Below, piece after piece: positions 16,436 to 24,197 of a DNA stretch of 35,925 bases. Position 1 is the first letter of the stretch. Each line of letters begins with the position of its first letter. The DNA comes from JBBDYH01 sp040901795 (lineage in GTDB: Bacteria; Planctomycetota; Planctomycetia; Pirellulales; JALHPA01). The DNA is taken from assembly GCA_040901795.1 (NCBI GenBank), contig JBBDYH010000050.1, positions 1 through 35,925 of the forward strand, read 5' to 3'. The translations under genes were made by a program, and so were the position numbers. The notes beneath the pieces are model-generated. The model worked only from the letters and a program-made list of their open reading frames with translations. It made no database searches and was not told where the DNA came from.

Positions 16436-18019
16436 ATGAGCGCCGGTTCCATTGAGGGCACGCCTGACGCAGCGCTCGCGATGCTGGCGACGGTCCCATC
16501 GGCCGCCGAATCGTCGAGCCCCATGGGACTCTTGGAGCAAGTGCTCCAAAGGGGCGTCGCCGACGTCGAGGCGCGCCGCACGCTCGACTCATTCCTCGGT
16601 CAGACCGATCGAGCCAGCGCTTTGGAGGTTTGGCTGGTTGCCCAGGGACTGTCGCCGGCCGGCCTGTCGCTGGATCGTGTTGGGCGCTTGTTGAGTCGCG
16701 ATATCGCGCGGCTCGACGAAATCCTGGCCCGCCAGGTCAACGCGATCCTGCATCACCCGCGATTTCAGCAACTCGAATCCTCCTGGCGCGGGTTGTATTT
16801 CCTCGCGCAGCAGGCGCAGGATGCGCGAGAGCGAATCGGGAGCGAAGGCGGCAAGTCGCAAATCCGCATCGAGATGTTGAGCATCTCGAAGGTCGAACTC
16901 GTCAAGGACTTCGACCGTGCCTCGGAGTTCGATCGTAGCCAGATCTGGCGGAAGGTGTACGAAGAGGAGTTCGGCATGCCCGGTGGCGAGCCGTTCGGCG
17001 TGCTGGTGGGCGATTACGAGTTTGCCAACGATCCGCAAGATGTCGAGTTGCTCGGCAAAATGGCGGAAGTCGCCGCCGGTTCGTTCTGCCCGTTCATCGC
17101 CGGCGCTGCGCCCAAGCTTTTGCAGTTGGACAGTTTCAGTACGTTAGAACAGCCGCTCAACTTGTCGGGCACGTTCGATCAGCTTCCCTATCTTCGCTGG
17201 CGATCGCTGCGAGATCGAGACGACGCTCGATTTATTGGGTTGACATTGCCGCGAGTGCTGATGCGATTGCCTTATGAGGATGATGGCTCTCGCGCCGACG
17301 GTTTCCGTTTCCGCGAAGACGTGGAAGCTCCCGACTACCGCAACTATCTGTGGGGCAGCTCGGCCTACGCCTTTGCGGCTGTGCTGATCCGCGCGTTTGG
17401 CGCGAGCCGCTGGTTTGCCGACATTCGCGGGATGGAGCGCGACGTCGAAGCCGGCGGCGTGGTCACGGGCCTGCCGGTCCACAGCTTCTCGACCGATCGG
17501 CGCGGCGTGGCGACTAAGGCGTCGCTCGAGGTCCGCGTCAGCGAGTCGCAGGAACAGGAATTGGCGCGGTTGGGCTTGATCCCATTATGTCATGCTTGGG
17601 ATACGGACTACTGCGTTTTTTACAGCAATGCTTCACTCAACAAGCCGAAGCAGTACGATGAACCGGCGGCGACGGCCAACGCTCGCATTTCCGCGATGCT
17701 GCAATACGTGACATGCGCATCGCGGTTCGCGCATTACCTGAAAGTGATCGCCCGCAACAAGCTGGGGAGTTTTCAGAGCGGCGAGGAGCTGGAAAAGGAC
17801 CTGAATCGTTGGCTCAACCAATACGTCACCGTGGACGCCAAGGCCTCGCCGACGATCAAGGCTCGCTATCCACTCTTCGCCGGCAAAGTCGAAGTGCGGG
17901 ACATCCCCGGAAGTCCGGGAAGTTACCGGCTGGTTATGCACTTGCTGCCGCATTTTCAACTCGATCGATTGACCGCCGCCTTGCGGCTGGTAACACGGCT
18001 GACGTCACAGCCGGGGTAG
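16436..18019 (+). CDS. Second TssC-family sheath protein (ImpD-like paralogue)
   Basis: A 527-residue paralogue of the preceding TssC. It shares LESSWRGLYFLAQQAQ, YEEEFGMPGGEPFGVLVGDYEF, WRSLRDRDDARFIGLTLPRVLMRLPYE, LCHAWDTDYCVFYSNASLNKPKQYDEP and the C-terminal FAGKVEVRDIPGSPGSYRLVMHLLPHFQLDRLTAALRLV by position. The N-terminus is about 60 residues longer and unrelated to that of TssC. Some other T6SS clusters, such as those of Rhizobium and Agrobacterium, also have a second TssC-like gene (ImpD type). It may form a distinct ring or a minority sheath component. It has no own TssB partner in the window. The 132 bases before it hold nothing recognisable. Confidence 0.92.
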   Translation: MSAGSIEGTPDAALAMLATVPSAAESSSPMGLLEQVLQRGVADVEARRTLDSFLGQTDRASALEVWLVAQGLSPAGLSLDRVGRLLSRDIARLDEILARQVNAILHHPRFQQLESSWRGLYFLAQQAQDARERIGSEGGKSQIRIEMLSISKVELVKDFDRASEFDRSQIWRKVYEEEFGMPGGEPFGVLVGDYEFANDPQDVELLGKMAEVAAGSFCPFIAGAAPKLLQLDSFSTLEQPLNLSGTFDQLPYLRWRSLRDRDDARFIGLTLPRVLMRLPYEDDGSRADGFRFREDVEAPDYRNYLWGSSAYAFAAVLIRAFGASRWFADIRGMERDVEAGGVVTGLPVHSFSTDRRGVATKASLEVRVSESQEQELARLGLIPLCHAWDTDYCVFYSNASLNKPKQYDEPAATANARISAMLQYVTCASRFAHYLKVIARNKLGSFQSGEELEKDLNRWLNQYVTVDAKASPTIKARYPLFAGKVEVRDIPGSPGSYRLVMHLLPHFQLDRLTAALRLVTRLTSQPG

Positions 18020-18031
18020 GGATTCGAAGCC

Positions 18032-18226
18032 ATGATGATCTTGGAGCTCGGAGAGCAGGCAGGTTGTCTGCAGATGTCGCAGACGCTTGACGAGCTGGCA
18101 GGGCCGCAGCGTGCGCACCTCTTGAATTACCTCAAAGCATCGAGCCATGCGCGCGGATTGCTGATTAATTTCGGCAGCGAGCGGTTGCAGTACGAGCGGC
18201 TTGTGTTCACAGCACGTACTCCGTAG
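18032..18226 (+). pseudogene. C-terminal fragment of a GxxExxY-family gene
   Basis: A 64-residue frame. Its second half (DELAGPQRAHLLNYLKAS, then GLLINFGSERLQYERLVF) closely resembles the C-terminus of GxxExxY proteins (PF13366), which are normally about 120-130 residues. The first half of the family, including the GxxExxY motif itself, is missing; only about 15 unrelated residues precede the match. The fragment sits between the second tssC and tagJ in the operon direction. It is best seen as a truncated leftover, though a short product could still be made. Confidence 0.7.
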
Positions 18227-18264
18227 ATTGCAGCACATACCCCCCAACTTATGCGAGGCCGTTC

Positions 18265-19059
18265 ATGTCCGCATCCGACCATTTTCGCGCGGGACGAATT
18301 GACGAGGCGATTTCCGAAGCCCAGGCGGCGGTGCGCAGCCGTCCGAATGACGAGGGCGCCCGCTACCTGTTGGCCGAACTGCTCTGTTTCACCGGCGAGT
18401 TGGACAAGGCCGATAAGCAGCTCGACGCGCTAAGGGACCTGGATCCCAAGAGCATGATGACTGTCTCGATGTTTCGCCAACTGATCCGCAGCGAGCAGGC
18501 GCGCGAGCAGTTCTACCACGACGGCCGCGTGCCGGAATTCCTCGAGAAGCCCTCGCCCAATCTGGAGCTGCACCTGAAGGCTTCGATGTTGATCCGCGAA
18601 GGAAACTCGGCCGAAGCCGGTCGCGTGCTGGCGGAGGCTGAGTCGCAGCGGGCGCCGGTACGAGGCGCCTGCGATGGAGAACCGTTCGCCGAGTTCCGCG
18701 ATTTGGATGATCTCAATTCGTCGTTCTTCGAGGTGTATACGGCTACCGGAAAGTACTATTGGTTGCCCTTCGAGAAGGTCGAAGAAATTGAATTCCGCAC
18801 GCCGGACCGGCCGCGGTATCTGCTCTGGCGCAGCGCTCGGCTGTCGCTGCGCGAGGGCGCCGATTTGGAGGTTCACTTGCCTGCGCTGTATCAGGGTTCG
18901 GCGCGGCAAGACGATGTGCAATGTCGACTTGGCCGCATGACAGATTGGCGGGGCGGCGATGGGGCGCCGAGCCGCGGCATCGGTCAGCGGACATTCCTGG
19001 TCGGAGAGGAAACCCGCGGCATCATGCAGATCGGCACGATCCGCTTCGAGGCGTCGTAG
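18265..19059 (+). CDS. tagJ: T6SS accessory protein TagJ (ImpE family)
   Basis: A 264-residue protein. The N-terminal 100 residues are TPR-like helices: RAGRIDEAISEAQAAVRSRPND, LLAELLCFTGELDKADKQLD. The C-terminal half has the ImpE-type pattern FAEFRDLDDLNSSFFEVYTATGKYYWLPFEKVEEIEFR, then YLLWRSARLSLREGADLEVHLPALY and RTFLVGEETRGIMQIGTIRFE by position. TagJ binds the N-terminus of TssB and is thought to modulate sheath assembly or recycling by ClpV. The gene ends 4 bases before the tssE start, consistent with one transcript. Confidence 0.93.
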   Translation: MSASDHFRAGRIDEAISEAQAAVRSRPNDEGARYLLAELLCFTGELDKADKQLDALRDLDPKSMMTVSMFRQLIRSEQAREQFYHDGRVPEFLEKPSPNLELHLKASMLIREGNSAEAGRVLAEAESQRAPVRGACDGEPFAEFRDLDDLNSSFFEVYTATGKYYWLPFEKVEEIEFRTPDRPRYLLWRSARLSLREGADLEVHLPALYQGSARQDDVQCRLGRMTDWRGGDGAPSRGIGQRTFLVGEETRGIMQIGTIRFEAS

Positions 19060-19063
19060 AGAC

Positions 19064-19546
19064 ATGGCGGATTTCGGCCGCAAAACGACGCTGGTTCCTT
19101 CGATGCTCGATCGCCTCTTGGACGACGAGCCGGATGTCTCGCGCGAAGCGCCCAAGGATGACGCCAAAGTCCTCCGCGAGATGAAGGACGCAGTGAGGCG
19201 GGACCTGGAAAATCTGCTCAACACGCGGGCCCGCTGCTTGTCTTGGCCCCCCGTGCTCGAAGAGCTGCCGGCGTCGCTGGTGAACTATGGCTTGCCCGAC
19301 TTCACGAACACCTATGCGCGCGCTGTCGAAGACCCCGACACCCTTTCCAAGTCAATTCAGTTTGCCATCGAGCAGTTTGAGCCGCGCTTGCGCAACGTGC
19401 GCGTGGAGATTCTGCCCAGCGATGTGCCGACCGAACGAACCCTGCGGTTTCGCATCGATGCAACCTTGTACGTCGAGCCGGTCGAAGATAAAGTGTTTTA
19501 CAGCTCCTCTCTGGAGCCGGTGACGGGCAACTTCGAAGTGAAGTAA
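19064..19546 (+). CDS. tssE: T6SS baseplate protein TssE (gp25-like)
   Basis: A 160-residue protein from the ATG at 19064; the frame is open further upstream inside tagJ, but the family N-terminus (TLVPSMLDRLLDDEP) fits this start. The gp25 domain covers most of the rest: VLREMKDAVRRDLENLLNTR, VNYGLPDF, IQFAIEQFEPRLRNVRVEIL and LRFRIDATLYVEP. TssE is the phage gp25 homologue that links baseplate and sheath. It lies between tagJ and tssF, a common T6SS order. The product ends FEVK, after which a repeat region begins. Confidence 0.95.
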   Translation: MADFGRKTTLVPSMLDRLLDDEPDVSREAPKDDAKVLREMKDAVRRDLENLLNTRARCLSWPPVLEELPASLVNYGLPDFTNTYARAVEDPDTLSKSIQFAIEQFEPRLRNVRVEILPSDVPTERTLRFRIDATLYVEPVEDKVFYSSSLEPVTGNFEVK

Positions 19547-19548
19547 GT

Positions 19549-19651
19549 GTAGGGTGGCTGAAACGCGCACACCGTTTCGGTGGGCCGGTGCCCGCGGCGG
19601 GCTTGTCCCACCCTACGATTGCTGGGATTCGGTGGGCAAAGCCCACCCTAC
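19549..19651. repeat. GTAGGGTGG/CCACCCTAC inverted repeats between tssE and tssF
   Basis: GTAGGGTGG (19549-19557) is matched by inverted copies in CCCACCCTAC (19607-19616) and again at 19642-19651. The last is part of a tight hairpin, GTGGGC-AAA-GCCCAC (19633-19647). The set occupies nearly the whole tssE-tssF spacer. It looks like another intergenic REP family and could cause partial transcript termination or processing within the operon. Confidence 0.8.
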
Positions 19652-19674
19652 GCTGTTGGAAATGAGGTTGGGTC

Positions 19675-21531
19675 GTGGGCGACGAGCTGCTCCCTTATTA
19701 CAACCGTGAGCTAGCCTACATTCGGACGAGCGGTGGGGAGTTTGCCAAGAAATATCCGAAGATCGCCGGACGGCTGCGGCTCACGCAGTCGGGCAGCCAA
19801 GACCCGCACGTCGAGCGGGTGCTGGAAGGGTTCGCGTATCTCTGCGCGCGGATCCGTCATAAGCTTGACGATGACTTTCCCGAGATCACCGACGCAATGC
19901 TCGGTGTCCTCTACCCGCACTATCAAGCGCCGATCCCATCGATGGGCGTGGTGCAGTTCCATCTCGACCGCACGCAGGCCGAGCTGACCGCCGGCTATCA
20001 GGTTCCCCGCGGCACGCCGCTGGAAACCGAGCCCGTCGACGGCGAGCACTGCCATTATAAAACTTGCTACGACACAACGCTCTGGCCGTTCCACGTCGAG
20101 ACCGCCGGTTTATACGGCCGACCCTACGAAGCGCCCGCCACGCGTTCTTCGGCTCAAGCGCCGGCGGTTGTGCATCTGCGGCTGGCGACGTTTTCCGAGG
20201 CGGTCGCCTTTGGCCGGTTTGGCTGCACGTCGTTGCGTTTCTTCTTGCGCGCCGGCGAAGCCCAGAACGTTTATCAGCTCTACGAGTTATTGTTCAACAA
20301 CACGTTGGAGATCGCGCTGGCCGGCTCGCCGCGAGATAACAAACCACTGGTGCTTCCCAAGACGGCACTTCAGGCCGTGGGATTCGCGCGCAATGAGGCG
20401 GTGCTGCCGTTTTCGCAGCGATCATTTGCGGGTTACCGTTTGCTTTCGGAGTTTTTCTCGTTCCCTGAAAAGTTTCTCTTCGTCGAATTGACCGGCATCG
20501 ACCCGCGGTATCTGCAGCACGTCGGCAACCGGCTGGAAATCTATTTCTATCTCAATCGCACCTCCCCCGATCTGGAGCGGCAGGTTACCAACGACACCTT
20601 TCGGCTGGGATGTACGCCGATGGTGAACTTGTTCCACATGCGGGCCGATCCGTTCGTGCTCAGTCAGACGCAGACTGAGTACCGCATTATCCCTGACGCG
20701 CGACGACCCGCAGCAGTCGAGATCTACTCGATCGACAAGGTCTTTGCCACTTCGCCGGGTGGCGACCAGGTCGAGTTCGCCCCCTTCTATTCCTTCAAGC
20801 ACGCGGTGGATCACGCCGAGCAGAACACGTTCTGGTACGCCTCCCGGCGCCCGAACCTCGCCGATGTCGATGAGCGCGGCGAAGCGGACGCCAGCACCGA
20901 GATGTACTTGTCGCTGGTCGACCTGAATTTCACGCCCACCATTCCGGCCGAGTGGACGATCGACCTGGAAATCACCGCCATCAATCGCGACTTGCCGCGG
21001 CGTTTACCCTTCGGCGGCGGCCGGCCGGAGCTGGAGTTGCCGGGCGGAAAGGGCCCGATTTCGCAGGCGCTCTGCGTGACACATCCCACGCCCACACATC
21101 GCCCGCCGCTCAAAGCGCGTGCCTTATGGCGGATCATCAGCCACTTGACGCTCAATCACCTTTCGCTCACCGACGATGAAGAAGGAACCGATGCCTTGCG
21201 CGAGATTCTGAAGCTGTACGACACGCGCGACACGCCCGAGACGCGCGCGATGCTGGAAGGCATCGCCGGAGTCAAGAGCCGCCGCGTCGTGGGCCGGATC
21301 AGCGGGCAGCACGGCGGCTTTTGCCGCGGCATCGAGATCGGCCTGTTGTTGGACGAGGAAAAGTTCCTCGGCAGCGGCGCCTTCCTGTTTGCCTCGGCGC
21401 TCGACCGGTTCCTGGGCTTATACACCTCGATTAACTCCTTCTCCAAACTGGTGGTTACGACTCGACAGCGCGAAGCGCAGGGAGAAATCTGGCGATGGCC
21501 GTTGCGAACGGGCGAGCAGGTACTGCTGTGA
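19675..21531 (+). CDS. tssF: T6SS baseplate protein TssF (VasA/ImpG)
   Basis: A 618-residue protein of family length, from a GTG start. The N-terminus LLPYYNRELAYIRTSGGEFAKKYPKIAGRL, then DPHVERVLEGFAYLCARI and FPEITDAMLGVLYPHYQAPIPSM, is the clear family signature by position. Further on come PVDGEHCHYKTCYDTTLWPF, FPEKFLFVELTG, and TPMVNLFHMRADPF, followed by REILKLYD and VKSRRVVGRI near the C-terminus. TssF and TssG form the baseplate wedge with TssE and TssK. The 3' end overlaps tssG by 37 bases. Confidence 0.96.
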   Translation: MGDELLPYYNRELAYIRTSGGEFAKKYPKIAGRLRLTQSGSQDPHVERVLEGFAYLCARIRHKLDDDFPEITDAMLGVLYPHYQAPIPSMGVVQFHLDRTQAELTAGYQVPRGTPLETEPVDGEHCHYKTCYDTTLWPFHVETAGLYGRPYEAPATRSSAQAPAVVHLRLATFSEAVAFGRFGCTSLRFFLRAGEAQNVYQLYELLFNNTLEIALAGSPRDNKPLVLPKTALQAVGFARNEAVLPFSQRSFAGYRLLSEFFSFPEKFLFVELTGIDPRYLQHVGNRLEIYFYLNRTSPDLERQVTNDTFRLGCTPMVNLFHMRADPFVLSQTQTEYRIIPDARRPAAVEIYSIDKVFATSPGGDQVEFAPFYSFKHAVDHAEQNTFWYASRRPNLADVDERGEADASTEMYLSLVDLNFTPTIPAEWTIDLEITAINRDLPRRLPFGGGRPELELPGGKGPISQALCVTHPTPTHRPPLKARALWRIISHLTLNHLSLTDDEEGTDALREILKLYDTRDTPETRAMLEGIAGVKSRRVVGRISGQHGGFCRGIEIGLLLDEEKFLGSGAFLFASALDRFLGLYTSINSFSKLVVTTRQREAQGEIWRWPLRTGEQVLL

Positions 21532-22592
21532 TCCAGCGGTTGTTCCGCGAACCGTATCGCTTTGATTTCTTCCAGGCGGTACGGCTGCTCGACAGCCATG
21601 CGCGGGGCGAAGCGGAGAACCGCCGCCGCTGGCCGGTCGGGTACGACGCAACGCCGGTGCAGGAAATCGTTTGGTTTCGGGCGCCGCCGTCGCTGTCGTT
21701 TCCCGCCGGATCGATCGTCAACCTGACCGTGCACGACGGCGAGGGCGCCGATCGCAGGACGCCGCCGGAGATGACCGTTCCCTTTCTGGGACTGACCGGA
21801 CCTAGCGCTGTGCTGCCGCAGCATTACACGTCGCTGTTAATCGAGCGCTGCCACGTCAAAAACAAGGACTACGCGCTCCGGGAATACTTCGACCTCTTCC
21901 ACCACCGCCTCATTTCGCTCTTTTACCGCGCCTGGGAGAAGTATCACTTCCAGTTCGCCTTTGAGCGAGTTCAACTTGAGCGGCCAGGCGAGGACGATGG
22001 TTTTACGTTTGCGCTCTACAGCCTGGTCGGGCTGGGTGTCGACGGCCTGCGCCGGCGGATGGCGTTTGACGACGAGGCGGTGTTGTTTTATGGCGGATAT
22101 TTTGCCCATTTTCCCCGCAATGCGATCAGCCTGGAGTGCCTACTGGGCGATTATTGGGAGATTCCGGTAACCGTGCAACAGTTCCGCGGTCAATGGTTGT
22201 ACTTGAGTGAGGAGGAGCAGACCGCCTTGCCAAGCGCGGAGCGGCCCCTGGGACGGAATTGTGCTTTGGGGGTGGACGCGATCGTCGGCACCCGCGTCTG
22301 GAACGTGCAGAGCATGTTCCGGATTCGCATTGGCCCGGTCACGTATCCCGAATTCAAGGAATTCATGCCCGTTGGACGGCGCTTGCTCCCGCTGTGCGAG
22401 ATGACACGGCTTTACGCCGGGATTGAGTTCGATTTCGACGTCCAGGTGGTCCTCAAGAAAGAGGAAGTCCCTTGGTGCCAGTTGCCGGCCGATCCGACCG
22501 CGGCCCCGCGACTGGGATGGAATAGCTGGGTTCGTAGCGTTCCGATGCAACAAGACGCCGACGAGGCCGTTTTTCGGTTAGAAAACGTGTGA
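21495..22592 (+). CDS. tssG: T6SS baseplate protein TssG (VasB/ImpH)
   Basis: A 365-residue protein starting inside the end of tssF, with GGGAGAAA as ribosome site. Family features are LFREPYRFDFFQAVRLLDSH near residue 15, VWFRAPPSLSFPAGSI, MTVPFLGLTGPSAVLPQHYTSLL, LREYFDLFHHRLISLFYRAWEKYHF, and LLGDYWEIPVTVQQFRGQWLYL, by position. Near the C-terminus are RIRIGPVTYPEFKEFMPVG and FDVQVVLKKEEVP. It acts with TssF in the baseplate wedge. It is the last baseplate gene before the secreted tube and spike genes. Confidence 0.95.
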   Translation: MAVANGRAGTAVIQRLFREPYRFDFFQAVRLLDSHARGEAENRRRWPVGYDATPVQEIVWFRAPPSLSFPAGSIVNLTVHDGEGADRRTPPEMTVPFLGLTGPSAVLPQHYTSLLIERCHVKNKDYALREYFDLFHHRLISLFYRAWEKYHFQFAFERVQLERPGEDDGFTFALYSLVGLGVDGLRRRMAFDDEAVLFYGGYFAHFPRNAISLECLLGDYWEIPVTVQQFRGQWLYLSEEEQTALPSAERPLGRNCALGVDAIVGTRVWNVQSMFRIRIGPVTYPEFKEFMPVGRRLLPLCEMTRLYAGIEFDFDVQVVLKKEEVPWCQLPADPTAAPRLGWNSWVRSVPMQQDADEAVFRLENV

Positions 22593-22803
22593 GGCGACGC
22601 CGTTCACGCTCGTCGGACGGAGTTCCGCTTGGGAAACCAGAAAAAAATCTGGCCGGGCACGCAACTTTTCGCGGTATATCTCGATAATCTAAGCGTCAGA
22701 ACGATTCAGCGGCCGGCAAAACTAAGCCTTTGCCAGCGTCGAATGATCAATCTGGTTTACGTCAACGTTTCGGCAACACACTTTTTTCTTGGAGGACAGT
22801 TAC
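22593..22803 (+). promoter_or_regulatory. Leader region of the hcp-vgrG group with candidate -10 box
   Basis: The 211-base gap suggests a separate promoter for hcp. CTCGATAA (22680-22687) matches 6 of 8 bases of a sigma-28 -10 element, and the overlapping GATAAT (22683-22688) would also fit a sigma-70 -10. Neither has a good -35. A small hairpin CCAGA/TCTGG with an A-rich loop lies at 22637-22652. GGAGGA just before the ATG at 22804 is a strong ribosome site. Confidence 0.35.
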
Positions 22804-23289
22804 ATGCCAATTTACATGAAGATGGCAGGTATCGAGGGCTCATCCACCGATAAGGCCCACGACAAATGGATTGAGTGCGACATGGTGAGCCTCAGCGCGA
22901 ACCGCGATATGGAGATCGGCGCAAAAAGCGTGCAGCGCGCCCGCGGCACGACGAACATCTCAGACTTGACGATCGCCCGCCAGCTTGATAAATCGTCAGC
23001 GCTGATTTTCAAGGCCCTTCTCAAGGGCGAGGTCTTTGACAAAGTTGAAATCCACCTCTGCCAGGACTTGGAAGGCAAAGGCAGTGAGCCCTACCTCAAG
23101 TACGAGCTCGAGAACGTCCTTGTGTCGAGCTACAGCAAGTCGGCCGTCGCCCAAGGCGGGAAACCAAACGAGTCGCTCTCGCTCAACTACACGAAGCTCG
23201 CGTTCATCTATTGCGATACCGATGTCAAGAACAAGCCGGGCGGTAAGATCGAAGCCACCTATGACCCGGCCGCGCACGAGGTTAAGTAG
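22804..23289 (+). CDS. hcp: T6SS tube protein Hcp, copy 1
   Basis: A 161-residue Hcp-family protein. The start PIYMKMAGIEGSSTDKAHDKWIE and the core DKVEIHLCQDLEGKGSEPYLKYELENVLVSSYS near residues 80-115 are typical, as is LNYTKLAFIY near the C-terminus. Hcp rings stack to form the inner tube expelled by sheath contraction and can carry effectors. The ATG follows a strong GGAGGA. A second hcp follows after a spacer that contains an assembly gap. The two proteins share the KVEIH-C-DLEGKGSE--LKYELEN core but differ widely elsewhere, so they may form different tubes or carry different cargo. Confidence 0.96.
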   Translation: MPIYMKMAGIEGSSTDKAHDKWIECDMVSLSANRDMEIGAKSVQRARGTTNISDLTIARQLDKSSALIFKALLKGEVFDKVEIHLCQDLEGKGSEPYLKYELENVLVSSYSKSAVAQGGKPNESLSLNYTKLAFIYCDTDVKNKPGGKIEATYDPAAHEVK

Positions 23290-23319
23290 TTTCGCTCGTT
23301 CGATCAACACACGGGGCGT

Positions 23320-23389
<70 letters not shown>

Positions 23390-23390
23390 A

Positions 23391-23540
23391 CCCCGCTGTG
23401 CGTTGCAGCCACTATCGCGTTACGAAACCGCAAGATTCTTACAAGGCGCGCAGGTGGCTGCTGCCGACGCAGGCGCCGCCTGCGCCGCTCAGCCAGTACG
23501 GGGTCGAACCCGTCGTGGCAATCGACACCCAACAAAGAGG
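23391..23540 (+). repeat. Spacer before hcp copy 2, homologous to the hcp-vgrG spacer
   Basis: Shared blocks with 24079-24220 occur in the same order: GCGTTGCAGC, ATCGCGTTAC, TCTTACA, GCAGGCGCCGCCT, GCCGCTCA. The last shared part, GTGGCAATCGACACCCAAC starting at 23515, resembles the first codons of vgrG (GTGGCAACCTATACGCAAG at 24198). This points to duplication of hcp with its 3' spacer and a scrap of the vgrG start. Confidence 0.75.
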
Positions 23541-23549
23541 ACAGCGACT

Positions 23550-24026
23550 ATGGCCATTTACGTGAAGTTGGGCGATATCGAGGGCTCAGCCATCGATAAG
23601 AAGCACCTCAATTGGCTTGACGTTCAAACCGTGAATTTTGGCATGCACCTCCAGAAGTTGACCGCCAGAACGCAAAGTGACCTCGGCTTCGGCCCGCTTA
23701 CGGTCAATGACCTGCAGGTGACCCGCGAGGTCGATAAAGCGTCGGTCCTGATTGAGAGAGCCTGCGTCTATCGCGAGGCGAAAAAGGTCGAAATCCACTT
23801 CTGCCACGATCTCGAGGGGAAAGGTAGCGAGCAATTCCTCAAGTACGAGCTCGAGAACGCCCTCGTGACAAGCTACTCCCTAACCGGCCGCCACGAGGGC
23901 GGGCGGCCAACCGAGTCGTTCGCGCTCAACTTCACGAAAGCCACGTGGACCTATACCGAAACGAATCCGAAGATCCAGTCCAGCGGTCAGATCATGGCTG
24001 AGTACGATTTTGCCGCGGCCAAGTAA
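23550..24026 (+). CDS. hcp: T6SS tube protein Hcp, copy 2
   Basis: A 158-residue Hcp-family protein from the ATG at 23550, chosen over upstream in-frame starts because AGAGGA lies at the right distance and the product then starts AIYVKLGDIEGSAIDKKH like copy 1. The conserved core KVEIHFCHDLEGKGSEQFLKYELENALVTSYS is present by position, and LNFTKATWTY near the end matches copy 1. The middle third (residues about 25-75) differs strongly from copy 1. It is followed by vgrG after 171 bases. It probably forms or caps the tube used with this VgrG. Confidence 0.95.
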   Translation: MAIYVKLGDIEGSAIDKKHLNWLDVQTVNFGMHLQKLTARTQSDLGFGPLTVNDLQVTREVDKASVLIERACVYREAKKVEIHFCHDLEGKGSEQFLKYELENALVTSYSLTGRHEGGRPTESFALNFTKATWTYTETNPKIQSSGQIMAEYDFAAAK

Positions 24027-24197
24027 TAGTTTCGATCAAATTCGTGAGCCCACGGAGGCCTGCGGCGCGACGCGCCGGCCCCACGCTCGCGTTGCAGCAA
24101 TCGCGTTACCAATCGAAAGACTCTTACACCGAGCGGAGGTGAACCTGTCCATGCAGGCGCCGCCTTTGCCGCTCACTCAGAACGGGATGGAATAGCC
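24027..24197 (+). repeat. hcp-vgrG spacer with GC hairpin, homologous to 23290-23514
   Basis: The spacer shares ordered blocks with the spacer between the two hcp genes, starting with TTTCG just after each hcp stop. It contains a perfect 6-bp stem CGGCGC/GCGCCG with a 3-base loop (24063-24077). This may stabilise the hcp message 3' end or reduce read-through into vgrG. The equivalent place after hcp copy 1 is lost in the assembly gap. Confidence 0.65.
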
